This document shows, one piece after another, positions 44,200 to 54,395 of a stretch of DNA of 64,000 bases (position 1 is its first letter; each line of letters begins with the position of its first letter). This DNA comes from Azoarcus sp. CIB (GTDB lineage: Bacteria > Pseudomonadota > Gammaproteobacteria > Burkholderiales > Rhodocyclaceae): positions 558,001 through 622,000 of the forward strand of contig NZ_CP011072.1 of the NCBI RefSeq assembly GCF_001190925.1. Reading direction: 5' to 3'. The notes beneath the pieces are model-generated. The model worked only from the letters and a program-made list of their open reading frames with translations. It did no database searches and was not told where the DNA came from. The translations under genes and the position numbers were made by a program.

Positions 44200-45666
44200 T
44201 CACGCCTGGGCGATGCTGCGGGCGCTGCCGTGCTGGCGGTTGAGGCGCTTGCCTTCCTTGGCGCGGCGCATGAGCTTGCTCGCCTGCTTGAGCAGGCTGA
44301 CCGCATTGGAGCCTTCGTTGCCCGAAATTGCGCTGCCCATCGAGACGTCGAGCATGAAAGTCTGGCCGTCGACCTGGATCGCCTCGCCGGCAACCGCGGT
44401 GACGGCGTTCGCGACGCGCTGCAGGTCGTCCATGTCGAACACTTCCTCGAGCACGATCACGAACTGGTCGTTCTCGGGGCGTGCGACCGTGTCCTGTTCG
44501 CGCACGATGGTGCGCAGCCGCTGCGCGACGGCTTTGAGGATCTCGTCGCCGACGTCCTGTCCGTAGCTGTCGTTGATCGAGCTGAATTCGTCGAGGTCGA
44601 GCATCACGACGCCGATGCGGGTGTTGTGGCGCTTGGCGCGGATGATGCCCTGGTCGATGCGGTCGGTGAGCAGCAGCTGGTTCGCCAGGCCGGTGAGCGG
44701 ATCGTGATGCGCCATCTCCTGGAAGCGCTGCTCGCTTTCCTGCAGGCGATGGGTGAGGGATTCGATCTCCTGGCTGCGCTGCGCCATGCCCTGGGTGAGG
44801 AACTGTTCGGATGCCTGCAGGGACTCGATCGAGTGCTCCAGGCTGGCGATGTCGTCCGCGTGCCGGGCGGCGCGTTCGCGCCAGTTCGAGCCGGTGCGTT
44901 CGGCGAGTGCGAGCGACATCGTCAGCACGCCGAACGCCCATGCGAGCTGGATCGCGTGGATCGGGAGCCCCTCCGGACGCAGCAGCGCCGTATGGGTGGC
45001 GAGGAACAGGAGCGCGCCGATGAGCATCGCGGTCCAGCCGGCGATGAGAAGCGTCGCGCCCGGCAGTTTCTGCTGGCGGCCGTGAACGGCGCATGCGGTC
45101 GCCAGCAGGGCGAAGGCCGGGCTGATGCCGGCGATCAGCGTGCCCGGGTAAGCGCCCGGCAGCACGAAGGCGCCGGCCAGCGCGAGGCCGAACAGTGCCG
45201 CAAAGACCTTGAGCGCAAGGTCGATTCGCGGCGACCGCGTGGCGGTGCGCAGGTATTCGCGGTTGAACAGGGCGGCGCACAGTCCGGCGAGAGCAAGGCC
45301 GATCGGTTCGGCGGTCGTGGTCCAGCCGCCGTCGGCCCCGTCGGGCGCAAAGCCGTGGAGCAGTCCGACCGCCAGCAGGCTGAGGCCCGCGCCGAACGCG
45401 AATCCCGCGTAAATGAGGTAATTGCGATCGCGGTTGGCGAGAAACTGCAGCAGGCTGTTGAGCAGCAGGGCTGCCGTGAAGCCGACGTAGAAGACGGTGG
45501 CGATCAGGTTTGCGAGGATGTCACCCGTTCCGGCCGGCGTTCCTGCCTGCGCATAGGCCGAGAGCGGAAGCGTCAGCGAGATTGTCAGGGCGGGGCACAG
45601 GCGTGCGGCATCGAATGCCTTGCGGCGTTCATGTCTCGCGTCAGCTGCTTGCGCCACAAGGTTCAT
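44200..45666 (-). CDS. 7TM membrane protein with degenerate GGDEF domain and conserved I-site
   Basis: A 488-residue protein. A signal-like hydrophobic segment (about 22-40) and seven membrane helices (about 48-258) suggest a 7TMR-DISM-type sensor. A coiled coil (about 262-318) leads to a GGDEF-fold domain (about 319-470) with [10 protein letters not shown] and [14 protein letters not shown]. The signature loop reads ENDQF at 398-402 in place of GGDEF. The inhibitory-site motif RxxD (R389, D392) is kept five residues before it. This points to a c-di-GMP receptor and not an active cyclase. ATG 45666 is favoured over 45717. It lies between cobU and cobT on the same strand. Confidence 0.86.
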   Translation of the reverse strand: MNLVAQAADARHERRKAFDAARLCPALTISLTLPLSAYAQAGTPAGTGDILANLIATVFYVGFTAALLLNSLLQFLANRDRNYLIYAGFAFGAGLSLLAVGLLHGFAPDGADGGWTTTAEPIGLALAGLCAALFNREYLRTATRSPRIDLALKVFAALFGLALAGAFVLPGAYPGTLIAGISPAFALLATACAVHGRQQKLPGATLLIAGWTAMLIGALLFLATHTALLRPEGLPIHAIQLAWAFGVLTMSLALAERTGSNWRERAARHADDIASLEHSIESLQASEQFLTQGMAQRSQEIESLTHRLQESEQRFQEMAHHDPLTGLANQLLLTDRIDQGIIRAKRHNTRIGVVMLDLDEFSSINDSYGQDVGDEILKAVAQRLRTIVREQDTVARPENDQFVIVLEEVFDMDDLQRVANAVTAVAGEAIQVDGQTFMLDVSMGSAISGNEGSNAVSLLKQASKLMRRAKEGKRLNRQHGSARSIAQA

Positions 45667-45785
45667 TACTGCCCTGCCGAAAAAATTTTGTCGCGGAACT
45701 GCAATTCTAGGAGGCAATCGCTGCCTGCGTACAAAAAATCCGACCCGTCATGGGCAGCGGCGTGTCGCGTTGTTGCGGTTTGCGC

Positions 45786-46337
45786 TCAGGCGCCGCCCTT
45801 GAGTGCGAGGGGCAGGCCTGCGGCGACGAAGGTGACGCGCTCGCAGGCGGCAGCCACCATCTGGTTGAGGCGACCCGCTTCGTCGCGGAAGAGGCGTCCG
45901 AGCGCAGTGTCGGGGACGAGGCCCAGGCCGACCTCGTTGGCGACGAGCAGGACCTCGCCGCGCAGCGTCGGCAGGGTTTTCAGCAGTGCCGCGCGCTCCG
46001 CGTGGAGCGCCGGCGGCAGTCCGGCCACGGCAGGCTCGGCCAGGTTGCAGGCGTCGGCCATCAGGTTGGACAGCCACAGCGTCAGGCAGTCGACGATCAC
46101 GCAGCGTCCTTCGGTGGCTTCGCGCGCGAGCGTCGCGGCGAGCGCGACCGGCGTTTCGACGGTGCGCCAGCCGCTCGGGCGGTCGTCCTGATGGCGACGG
46201 ATGCGGGCCTTCATCTCGTCGTCGAGGGCTTCCGCGGTGGCGATCACGGTGACGGGCAGGCCGCTGGCGACGGCGAGGGATTCGGCGTGGCTGCTCTTGC
46301 CGGAGCGCGCGCCGCCGAGGATGAAGTGTGCGGGCAT
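45786..46337 (-). CDS. cobU: Adenosylcobinamide kinase / adenosylcobinamide-phosphate guanylyltransferase
   Basis: A 183-residue bifunctional enzyme that activates adenosylcobinamide to AdoCbi-GDP. The P-loop GGARSGKS is at 8-15, DCLTLWLSNLM gives the central strand, and ANEVGLGLVPD is the CobU/CobP signature. The start at 46337 has no clear ribosome-binding site. It is the first gene of the left-running operon and is divergent from the riboswitch-btuB unit. Confidence 0.94.
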   Translation of the reverse strand: MPAHFILGGARSGKSSHAESLAVASGLPVTVIATAEALDDEMKARIRRHQDDRPSGWRTVETPVALAATLAREATEGRCVIVDCLTLWLSNLMADACNLAEPAVAGLPPALHAERAALLKTLPTLRGEVLLVANEVGLGLVPDTALGRLFRDEAGRLNQMVAAACERVTFVAAGLPLALKGGA

Positions 46338-46419
46338 GTCTTTGGAATTACGCGTTTTTTTGCGCTGCGCAAAATTGCGGAAAGCGCTATTATCCGCCCC
46401 GCGCCCGGTTTCGGGTGCG

Positions 46420-46648
46420 ACGTGTAGCAGGTGCCCGACGGCGATTCCCGCCCGAGGGTTAAACGGGAAACAGGTGCGCGAACGGCTCCCGAAGCCGCCC
46501 TCCGCAATGCCTGTGCTGCCCCCGCAACGGTAAGTGGACGCAAAGCGCATCCAACCGCCACTGGACGAGAGTCCGGGAAGGCGATGCGCCCGGTACGGAC
46601 TCCGCCACGGAGTGCCGACCAGCCCATGAGCCCGGATACCGGCCTGGA
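46420..46648 (+). promoter_or_regulatory. Cobalamin riboswitch
   Basis: The gap from 46338 to 46792 holds a classic cobalamin aptamer. GTGCCCGACGGCGATTCCC (46431-46449) starts the core. GAAGCCGCCCTCCGCAATGC (46491-46510), the CCCCCGCAACGGTAAGTGGA region (46520-46539) and the B12 box GCCACTGGACGAGAGTCCGG (46557-46576) follow. GAGCCCGGATACCGGCC (46628-46644) closes it. A TATTAT -10 box lies at 46388-46393. It should repress btuB and the downstream genes when adenosylcobalamin is plentiful. About 145 bp of expression-platform sequence separates it from the btuB ATG. Confidence 0.94.
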
Positions 46649-46792
46649 CACGAGAAGGCGGAAGTGCCGCGGGGAGGCGGCGACGGGCGTGCATCGCAGC
46701 GGCTCAACGCGTATTTCCCCGGGCGGCGCTTCCATTGTGAAGATGACCAGTGGCGCGGGGACGCGATCGCTGGCGCAGGGAGATAACCCCAG

Positions 46793-48691
46793 ATGAATAT
46801 CCGCTTGTCCGCTACCGCCGTCGCGGTGGCCGCCGCATTGCCGTTTGCCTCCGGTGCACTGGCCGCCGAAGAAAAGACCGGTGACACCGTCGTCGTGACC
46901 GCGACGCGCATGCCGACCCCGATCAACGAGTTGCTCAGCGATCTGACTGTCATCGAACGCGAGGACATCGAGCTCGCCGGCCAGTCGACGCTGGCCGAGT
47001 TCCTTGCCGCGCAGGCGAGCGTGCAGTTCTCGCAGGCAGGCGGTCCGGGCACCACCACGGGCATCTATCTGCGCGGCGGGGCGGCGAGCCACACGCTGAT
47101 CCTCATCGACGGCGTGCGCACGGGCTCGGCGACCCTTGGCGAGCCGATTCCGCAGAACATCCCGCTGTCCCAGATCGACAGGATCGAGATCCTGCGCGGC
47201 CCGGCGAGCGCGCTGTACGGCAGCGACGCGGTCGGCGGCGTGATCCAGGTCTTCACGCGTCGCGGCGAGGCGGGCGGACCACGCGTCGATGCCTTCGTCG
47301 GCGCAGGCAGCTATGGGCGCAGCGAGGCCACCGCCGGCGTTTCGGGCGGCGACCAGCGCTGGTCCTACAATCTCTCTGGCGGTTATGCGGAGTCCGAAGG
47401 CTACAGCGCACGCCGCAAGGCCGTCGCGGATCCGGACAAGGATGGCCACCGCAACACGAATTTTGCCGGCAGCCTGGCCTTCCGTCCCGCTGCGGGCCAC
47501 GAAGTCGGAATGTCGGTACTGCACAGCGACCAGCGCGCCTGGTACGACAACCAGTTCTCGCCGCTGCCCGCGAACGTCCGCAGCGACAGCGTCGCTTCGA
47601 CGCTCAGGCTGTACAGCCTGAACCGCATCACCGACATCTGGGACTCGTCGCTGACTTTCGGCCGTTCGATCGACGACGGTCGCGACCGTTTTTCCGAGTT
47701 CTCGCCCGAGGCGCACTTCACCACCGTGCAGGACCAGACGGTGTGGCAGAACACCTTCCGCCTGCCCATCGGCCGCGTGATGCTCGGCTACGAGTATCTC
47801 GAACAGCACGTCGATACCGGCCAGCCGATCGCGGTCGACAAGCGTTCGGTCGGCTCGGTGCTTGCCGGGTGGCAGGGCAGCTTCGGGCGCAACCGCCTGC
47901 AGGCCAACCTGCGCCATGACGACAATTCGCGCTTCGAGGACAAGACGACGGGCTCGCTCGCCTACGGCTACCAACTGAACGACCAGTGGCGCGTGCATGC
48001 GTCCTATGGCACTTCGTTCGCCGCGCCGACCTTCAACGACCTCTACTGGCCCGAGGACGTCTTCGTCTGCACGACGGCGATCTGCGGCTTCGACATGAGC
48101 TTCATCACCCGCGGCAACCGGGACGTCAAGCCGGAAGAGGGGCGTAGCCGCGAACTCGCGCTGCATTGGGAAGGTGCGCATGCCGCGGCGTCGGTGACCT
48201 ACTTCAACAACAAGGTGCGCAACCTTATCGACTGGCAGTCGACGTTCCCGTCACCCGGTGTGTCGCTGCTGATGCCTTCGAACGTGGCCTCGGCGAAGCT
48301 CGAGGGCGTCAGCCTGAGCGGGCGTGCCGATGTCGGGGCGTGGAACGCTTCGGCGAACATCGATTTCCTGAAGGCGCGCGACGAGGACTCCGGCGACCAT
48401 CTGCAGCGCCGCGCAGACCGCACGGCGACCTTCCGTCTGAGCCGCTCGATGGGGCAGCTGCTCGCCGGTGGCGAACTGGTCGCCAGCGGTGCCCGCTACA
48501 GCAGCAACGGCGAACGCGAGCGCCTCGGCGGCTACGGCATCGTGAATCTGTTCGCACGCTATGCGATCGATCGCGCGTGGTCGCTCGAAGGACGCGTCAA
48601 TAATCTGTTCGACAAGAAGTACGAGCTGATCAAGGATTACAACACGCCGGGCGCAAACGTCTTCGTGGGCGTGCGTTACGCGCCGAAGTAA
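46793..48691 (+). CDS. btuB: TonB-dependent vitamin B12 receptor BtuB
   Basis: A 632-residue outer-membrane receptor. The signal peptide is about 1-25 (ending GALAA), followed by a TonB box (DTVVVTA, about 30-36). The plug domain has SVQFSQAGGPG, TLILIDGVR and IEILRGPASALYGSDAVGGV. The barrel ends RVNNLFDKKYELIKDYNTPG then VFVGVRYAPK. The upstream riboswitch confirms a cobalamin role. A strong ribosome-binding site (AGGGAGA) precedes the ATG. Confidence 0.95.
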   Translation: MNIRLSATAVAVAAALPFASGALAAEEKTGDTVVVTATRMPTPINELLSDLTVIEREDIELAGQSTLAEFLAAQASVQFSQAGGPGTTTGIYLRGGAASHTLILIDGVRTGSATLGEPIPQNIPLSQIDRIEILRGPASALYGSDAVGGVIQVFTRRGEAGGPRVDAFVGAGSYGRSEATAGVSGGDQRWSYNLSGGYAESEGYSARRKAVADPDKDGHRNTNFAGSLAFRPAAGHEVGMSVLHSDQRAWYDNQFSPLPANVRSDSVASTLRLYSLNRITDIWDSSLTFGRSIDDGRDRFSEFSPEAHFTTVQDQTVWQNTFRLPIGRVMLGYEYLEQHVDTGQPIAVDKRSVGSVLAGWQGSFGRNRLQANLRHDDNSRFEDKTTGSLAYGYQLNDQWRVHASYGTSFAAPTFNDLYWPEDVFVCTTAICGFDMSFITRGNRDVKPEEGRSRELALHWEGAHAAASVTYFNNKVRNLIDWQSTFPSPGVSLLMPSNVASAKLEGVSLSGRADVGAWNASANIDFLKARDEDSGDHLQRRADRTATFRLSRSMGQLLAGGELVASGARYSSNGERERLGGYGIVNLFARYAIDRAWSLEGRVNNLFDKKYELIKDYNTPGANVFVGVRYAPK

Positions 48692-48733
48692 GGGACGCGC
48701 CGCCGGCCGTCCCGACCGGATGACGGGAGACTC

Positions 48734-49714
48734 ATGCCAGGACGCACATCGTCGGGCTTTGTGATTGCAGGGCTGGTGCTTGCGGGCGCGTGCGCGCTGG
48801 CGTGGGCGCTTGCCGCCGGCGACCTGCCGATCGGCCTCGGCGAGGTCTTCGATGCGCTCTTCCGCGGCGCCGAGGGCATGGGCGCCGACGTCGTGCGCGA
48901 ACTGCGCCTGCCGCGTGCGGTGGCGGTGTTCGTGTGCGGCGGGCTGCTGGCGCTGGCCGGCGCGCTGATGCAAGTGCTGCTGCGCAATCCGCTCGCCGAT
49001 CCCTACGTGCTGGGCGTCTCGGGCGGGGCGGCGGTCGGGGCGCTGGCGGCGATGCTGGTCGGCGCGGCGTCCTGGGTCGTCGATGGCGCGGCCTTCGGCG
49101 GCGCACTGGCGGCCATGCTGGTGGTGTTCGGACTGGCGCATGGCGACGGTTCGTGGACGCAGACCCGCCTGCTGCTCACCGGCGTCATCGTCGCGGCCGG
49201 CTGCGGCGCGGCGGTGACGCTGATGCTGTCGCTGGCGACGGACACGCGCCTGCAGTCGATGCTGTTCTGGCTGATGGGTGACGCGAGCGGCGCGAGCCGG
49301 CCTTGGCCGGCACTGGCGGTGCTCGTCGCGGGGCTCGTCGTGGTGCTGCCGTTCGCGCGCGACCTCAACGTGCTCGCGCGCGGCGAGGCGACGGCGACGG
49401 CCCTGGGCGTGCGCGTGCAGCGGCTGCGCTACCTGCTGTGCGTGCTCGCCTCGCTGTTGACCGCGGCGGCGGTGACGCTGGTCGGCTCCGTCGGCTTCGT
49501 CGGCCTGATCGTGCCGCACGTCGTGCGCTTCGCCATCGGCAACGACCAGCGCCTGCTGCTGCCGGCGGCGTTGCTGGCCGGCGGCACGCTGCTGACCGTC
49601 GCCGACACCGCTGCGCGCACCGTGATGGCGCCCGTGCAGCTGCCGGTCGGCGTGCTGACCGCGCTGATCGGCGTGCCGGTGTTCCTCTTCCTGCTGTCGC
49701 GGAATCCGCGCTGA
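48734..49714 (+). CDS. btuC: Vitamin B12 ABC transporter permease (FecCD family)
   Basis: A 326-residue permease with about nine or ten helices. LRLPRAVAVFVCGGLLALAG, QVLLRNPLADPYVLGVSGGA and a late GSVGFVGLIVPHVVRF are FecCD signatures. It lies 42 bp after btuB and before the ATPase, so B12 specificity is inferred from context. Confidence 0.92.
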   Translation: MPGRTSSGFVIAGLVLAGACALAWALAAGDLPIGLGEVFDALFRGAEGMGADVVRELRLPRAVAVFVCGGLLALAGALMQVLLRNPLADPYVLGVSGGAAVGALAAMLVGAASWVVDGAAFGGALAAMLVVFGLAHGDGSWTQTRLLLTGVIVAAGCGAAVTLMLSLATDTRLQSMLFWLMGDASGASRPWPALAVLVAGLVVVLPFARDLNVLARGEATATALGVRVQRLRYLLCVLASLLTAAAVTLVGSVGFVGLIVPHVVRFAIGNDQRLLLPAALLAGGTLLTVADTAARTVMAPVQLPVGVLTALIGVPVFLFLLSRNPR

Positions 49715-49752
49715 GATGGTGTGCCCCGTGCTCGCAACTCACGGAGGGCGTG

Positions 49753-50538
<786 letters not shown>

Positions 50539-50547
50539 AAAAAAGAC

Positions 50548-51159
50548 ATGGATACCCCCGATACGGACAGGAACGCCCGACACGCCGAGCGCATGCAGCG
50601 CAAGAAAGCGGTCGTGGACGAAAAGATCGCCGCGGCGCAGAACGAGCGCGGCGTGCTGCTGGTCAATACCGGCAACGGCAAGGGCAAATCGAGCGCCGCC
50701 TTCGGCGTCGTCGCGCGTGCGCTCGGCCACGGCATGAAGGTGGGCGTCATGCAGTTCATCAAAGGGCGCTCGGACACCGGCGAGGAAGCCTTCTTCCGCC
50801 GCCAGCCCGACGTCGTGTGGCATGTGATGGGCGAAGGCTTCACCTGGGACACGCAGGACCGCGCGCGCGACGTGGCGAGCGCGCAGGCGGCGTGGGAGCA
50901 GGCGCGGGCGCTGTTGCGCGATCCCGCGATCGGGCTGGTGGTGCTCGACGAGTTGAACATCGCGCTGAAGTACCGTTACCTTGAAGTGGAAACGGTGGTC
51001 GCCGACCTGCTTGCGCGACCCGCGCCGCAGCACGTGATCGTGACCGGCCGCGCGGCCCCGCCCGAACTGATCGAGGTCGCCGACACGGTGACCGACATGG
51101 GTCTCGTCAAGCATGCCTTCGCTGCGGGTGTGAAGGCGATGCCGGGTCTGGAGTACTGA
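50548..51159 (+). CDS. cobO: Cob(I)yrinic acid a,c-diamide adenosyltransferase
   Basis: A 203-residue CobO/BtuR-type adenosyltransferase that attaches the 5'-deoxyadenosyl ligand. The P-loop GNGKGKSS is at 42-49. VMQFIKGRSDTGEEAFF, EGFTWDTQDR and VVLDELNIALKY are family motifs. It starts 9 bp after btuD and serves both salvage and de novo routes. Confidence 0.95.
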   Translation: MDTPDTDRNARHAERMQRKKAVVDEKIAAAQNERGVLLVNTGNGKGKSSAAFGVVARALGHGMKVGVMQFIKGRSDTGEEAFFRRQPDVVWHVMGEGFTWDTQDRARDVASAQAAWEQARALLRDPAIGLVVLDELNIALKYRYLEVETVVADLLARPAPQHVIVTGRAAPPELIEVADTVTDMGLVKHAFAAGVKAMPGLEY

Positions 51160-51238
51160 GCCGCGGATACGAACGATCCCGGCGCTGGTGCGAAAATTAG
51201 CCCGGCAAGGAAATTTGAAGTCTGCACGGGGACCGTGT

Positions 51239-51335
51239 CCCTCCCCCTTCAAGGGGGGAGGTTAGGAGGGGGATGGGTTTCGGCAACGTGCGCATAACCC
51301 ATCCCCACCCCAACCCTCCCCCTTGAAGGGGAGGG
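51239..51335. repeat. Dispersed inverted-repeat family 2, full copy
   Basis: Left arm 51239-51279 (CCCTCCCCCTTCAAGGGGGG, then AGGTTAGGAGGGGGATGGGTT). Right arm 51296-51335 (AACCCATCCCCACCCCAACC, then CTCCCCCTTGAAGGGGAGGG). The arms form a long hairpin, and each arm ends in its own small palindrome around CTTGAAG or CTTCAAG. It lies in the 244-bp gap between cobO and cobA. A half copy is at 30267-30309. Nothing else is recognised in the gap. Confidence 0.82.
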
Positions 51336-51403
51336 AGCGACCGTGCTGCGCTCAACCTGCATCACCTAAGTGTTTGCTGGGCTGATAACGACGAGAAATC
51401 CCC

Positions 51404-52252
51404 ATGTCCCTTCCCGACCTCCCGAATCCCCGCCCCGGCCCCGCGCCGGGCCATGTCTACCTCGTCGGCGCCGGCCCCGGCGACCCCGAGCTGCTAACGC
51501 TGCGCGGCGCGCGCCTCGTCGCGGGCGCGGACGCGATCGTCTACGACAACCTCGTCAGCCCGGCGATCGTGGATCTCGCGCCGGCGTCGGCCGAACGCCA
51601 TTACGTCGGCAAGAAGGCCGCCGACCACACGCTGCCGCAGGACGACATCAACCAGCTGCTGGTGCGCCTCGCGCAGGCGGGCAAGCGCGTCGTGCGCCTG
51701 AAGGGGGGAGACCCCTTCATCTTCGGGCGCGGCGGCGAGGAGATGGAAGTGCTCGTCGCGGCCGGCATCACCGTCGAGGTCGTGCCCGGCGTCACCGCCG
51801 CGGCGGGCATCGCTGCCTACGCCGGCATCCCGCTCACGCACCGCGACCATGCGCGGTCGGTGGTGTTCACGACCGGCTTCCTCAAGGATGGCGCGCTCGA
51901 TCTCGATTGGCCGATGCTCGCGCGGCGCGGGCAGACGCTGGTCATCTACATGGGCATCTCGCGCCTGCCCGATATCTGCCGCGAACTCGTCGCGCACGGC
52001 CTGCCTGCGGAAACCCCGGCCGGCGTCGTCGAACGCGGCACGACGCAGGCGCAGCGCGTCGCCGTCGGTACGCTCGCGAACCTGCCGCAGGTAGTCGCGG
52101 ACGAAGGCATCCGCCCGCCGGCACTGACCATCGTCGGCGATGTCGTCGGCCTGTATCCGAGGCTCGCGTGGTTCGCGCCGGACAGCGCGCCGTTCGCACA
52201 TGCGCCGCATGCAGGCTGCTCCACGACGCATCGCAGCGAGGGCGACTCATGA
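51404..52252 (+). CDS. cobA: Uroporphyrinogen-III C-methyltransferase
   Basis: A 282-residue SUMT that makes precorrin-2, the branch point to cobalamin and siroheme. [20 protein letters not shown] (18-37), [20 protein letters not shown] and [16 protein letters not shown] are diagnostic. There are no dehydrogenase/chelatase domains, so it is not CysG. The position before cbiA suggests the cobalamin branch. A short histidine-rich tail ends the protein. Confidence 0.94.
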   Translation: MSLPDLPNPRPGPAPGHVYLVGAGPGDPELLTLRGARLVAGADAIVYDNLVSPAIVDLAPASAERHYVGKKAADHTLPQDDINQLLVRLAQAGKRVVRLKGGDPFIFGRGGEEMEVLVAAGITVEVVPGVTAAAGIAAYAGIPLTHRDHARSVVFTTGFLKDGALDLDWPMLARRGQTLVIYMGISRLPDICRELVAHGLPAETPAGVVERGTTQAQRVAVGTLANLPQVVADEGIRPPALTIVGDVVGLYPRLAWFAPDSAPFAHAPHAGCSTTHRSEGDS

Positions 52253-53538
52253 GCGCGGTCGCACGTTGTCCCGCGCTGTTCGTCGCTGCACCCGCTTCGG
52301 GCCAGGGCAAGACCACGGTGACCGCCGCGCTCGCGCGCCTGCACGCGCGGCAGGGGCGGCGCGTGCGCGTGTTCAAGTGCGGGCCCGACTTTCTCGACCC
52401 GCAGATCCATGCAGTTGCGAGCGGCGCTCCGGTGTACAACCTCGACCTGGGCATGTGCGGCGAGGCCGACGCGGCGTGGCGCCTGTACGATGCCGCGCGC
52501 GAGGCCGACCTGATCCTCGTCGAAGGCGTGATGGGCCTCTACGACGGCACGCCCTCCGGCGCCGACATCGCGCGGCGCTTCGGCTTGCCCGTGATGGCGG
52601 TGATCGACGCGCGCGCAATGGCGCAGACCTTCGGCGCGGTGGCCTACGGGCTCGCGCATTACCAGCCGGGCCTGCCCTTCTCCGGCGTGCTCGCGAACCA
52701 CGTCGGCAGCGCGCGCCATGCGGAGATGCTGCGCGCGGCCTTGCCCGCGGACATGCGCTGGTACGGTGCCTTGTCGCGCGATGCGCAGGCGGGGCTGCCG
52801 GAGCGTCACCTGGGCCTGCTGCAGGCGGCCGAGATCGCCGACCTGGAAACGCGGCTGGACCGCTTCGCCGACGGCATCGCAGCGACCGGCGCGGCCGATC
52901 TGCCGGAGCCGGTGGCGTTCCCCGCAGCGCTGCCGTCGCAACTGCCGCCGTTGCTGGTCGGGCGCACGATCGCGATCGCGCGCGATGCGGCCTACGGCTT
53001 CATCTACCCCGCAAACCTCGACACTTTGAACGGGCTCGGCGCGCGGCTCGAATTCTTTTCGCCGCTCGCCGGCGACGCGCTGCCCGACTGCGACGCCGTG
53101 TGGCTGCCCGGCGGCTATCCCGAGCTGCACGGCGAGGCGCTCGCGGCGAACCCGCATTTCTTCGCCGCACTGCGGGCGCACGCGGCGGCGGGCAAGCCGC
53201 TGCTCGCCGAGTGTGGCGGGATGATGAGCCTGTTCGAGACGGTCGTCGACAAGGCCGGGCAGGAGCATGCCTTCGCCGGCCTGCTGCCGGGGCGGGCGGT
53301 GATGCAGCAGCGGCTCGCGGCGCTCGGGATGCAGCTGGTCGAAACTCCGGAAGGGCGGCTAACCGGCCACACCTTCCATTATTCGAAGAGCGACACCCCG
53401 CTCGCGCCCCTCGTGCGTGCGCAGACGCCGGACGGGCGCGAGGGCGAGGCGATCTACCGCCAGGGGCGGCTCACGGCGTCCTACGTGCACTTTTACTTTC
53501 CGTCGAACCCGATGGCCGTGGCGGGTCTCTTCGCCTGA
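52249..53538 (+). CDS. cbiA: Cobyrinate a,c-diamide synthase
   Basis: A 429-residue glutamine amidotransferase (CobB/CbiA) amidating cobyrinate at the a and c positions. The P-loop PASGQGKTT is at 15-23, [12 protein letters not shown] and [10 protein letters not shown] follow. The C-terminal GATase has [10 protein letters not shown] and the nucleophile C322 in AECGGMMS. It overlaps cobA by ATGA. The protein ends with the conserved [11 protein letters not shown]. Confidence 0.95.
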   Translation: MSAVARCPALFVAAPASGQGKTTVTAALARLHARQGRRVRVFKCGPDFLDPQIHAVASGAPVYNLDLGMCGEADAAWRLYDAAREADLILVEGVMGLYDGTPSGADIARRFGLPVMAVIDARAMAQTFGAVAYGLAHYQPGLPFSGVLANHVGSARHAEMLRAALPADMRWYGALSRDAQAGLPERHLGLLQAAEIADLETRLDRFADGIAATGAADLPEPVAFPAALPSQLPPLLVGRTIAIARDAAYGFIYPANLDTLNGLGARLEFFSPLAGDALPDCDAVWLPGGYPELHGEALAANPHFFAALRAHAAAGKPLLAECGGMMSLFETVVDKAGQEHAFAGLLPGRAVMQQRLAALGMQLVETPEGRLTGHTFHYSKSDTPLAPLVRAQTPDGREGEAIYRQGRLTASYVHFYFPSNPMAVAGLFA

Positions 53539-53563
53539 CCACGGGCGGCGGCGCCCGCGCTCC

Positions 53564-53663
53564 CGTAGGGCGGGAGGAGCGCAGCGCATCCCGCCACGCG
53601 GCGTATCCCGCCAGTACCGAGCCTGGGCTGGCGGGATACGCCTTCGGCTCCTCCCGCCCTACG
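53564..53663. repeat. Dispersed inverted-repeat element, copy 3
   Basis: A 100-bp element with ends CGTAGGGCGGGAGGAGCGCA and CTCCTCCCGCCCTACG and inner CATCCCGCC and GGCGGGATA. Arms match copy 2 at 41588 almost exactly; only the centre differs. It lies in the 266-bp gap after cbiA; the rest of the gap holds the tag leader. The two near-identical copies bracket the cobalamin region. Confidence 0.88.
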
Positions 53664-53804
53664 GGTCCGGAGGGGACCTGAGGGGAAATTCGTCGGCGTC
53701 AGGGGGCAGGGTGCGGAATTCCCGACGTTCGTGGCGAGAGGAGCGAACGGGTTAAACTTTGCCGATCATCGGGCCGCGCGAAGCGCGCCCGCCGGAGGAA
53801 CCGC

Positions 53805-54395
53805 ATGACCGAGCGCTGCGCCTGGGCGGGCACCGATCCGCTGTACATCCATTACCACGACACCGAATGGGGCGTGCCGACCGACGACGCGCGCACGCTG
53901 TTCGAATTCCTCGTTCTCGAAGGGGCGCAGGCGGGGCTGTCGTGGATCACCGTGCTGCGGAAGCGCGAGCGCTACCGTGCGGTGTTCGACGGCTTCGACC
54001 CCGAGCGCATCGTGCGCTACGACGACGCGAAGAAGGCGGAACTGCTCGCCGACGCCGGCATCATCCGCAATCGCGCGAAGATCGACGCGGCGATCCTTAA
54101 TGCGCGCGCCTGGCTCGACCTGCGGGATGCGGGGACGGATCCCGTCGCCTGGCTGTGGAGCTTCGTCGACGGCGAGCCGGTGCAGAACGCGTTCTCCGCG
54201 CTCGGCGAGATCCCCGCGATGACGCCGCAGTCCGACGCGATGAGCAAGGCGTTGAAGGCGCGCGGCTTCAAATTCGTCGGCAGCACGATCTGCTACGCTC
54301 TGATGCAGGCGGCGGGCATGACCAACGACCATGTCGTCGCCTGTCCGCGCCACCGCGAAGTCGTGGAGATCGCCCGCTTGCGGAGTCGGGCTTGA
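53805..54395 (+). CDS. tag: DNA-3-methyladenine glycosylase I
   Basis: A 196-residue Tag glycosylase that removes 3-methyladenine. CAWAGTDPLYIHYHDTEWG opens the protein. Zinc ligands C5, H18, H176 and C180 match the family. E39 and W47 are in LEGAQAGLSW. A GGAGGAA ribosome-binding site precedes the ATG. Confidence 0.96.
   Translation: MTERCAWAGTDPLYIHYHDTEWGVPTDDARTLFEFLVLEGAQAGLSWITVLRKRERYRAVFDGFDPERIVRYDDAKKAELLADAGIIRNRAKIDAAILNARAWLDLRDAGTDPVAWLWSFVDGEPVQNAFSALGEIPAMTPQSDAMSKALKARGFKFVGSTICYALMQAAGMTNDHVVACPRHREVVEIARLRSRA

Noticed and set aside
51404..52252. Siroheme synthase CysG
   Set aside because: Only the methyltransferase domain is present and the neighbours are cobalamin genes.
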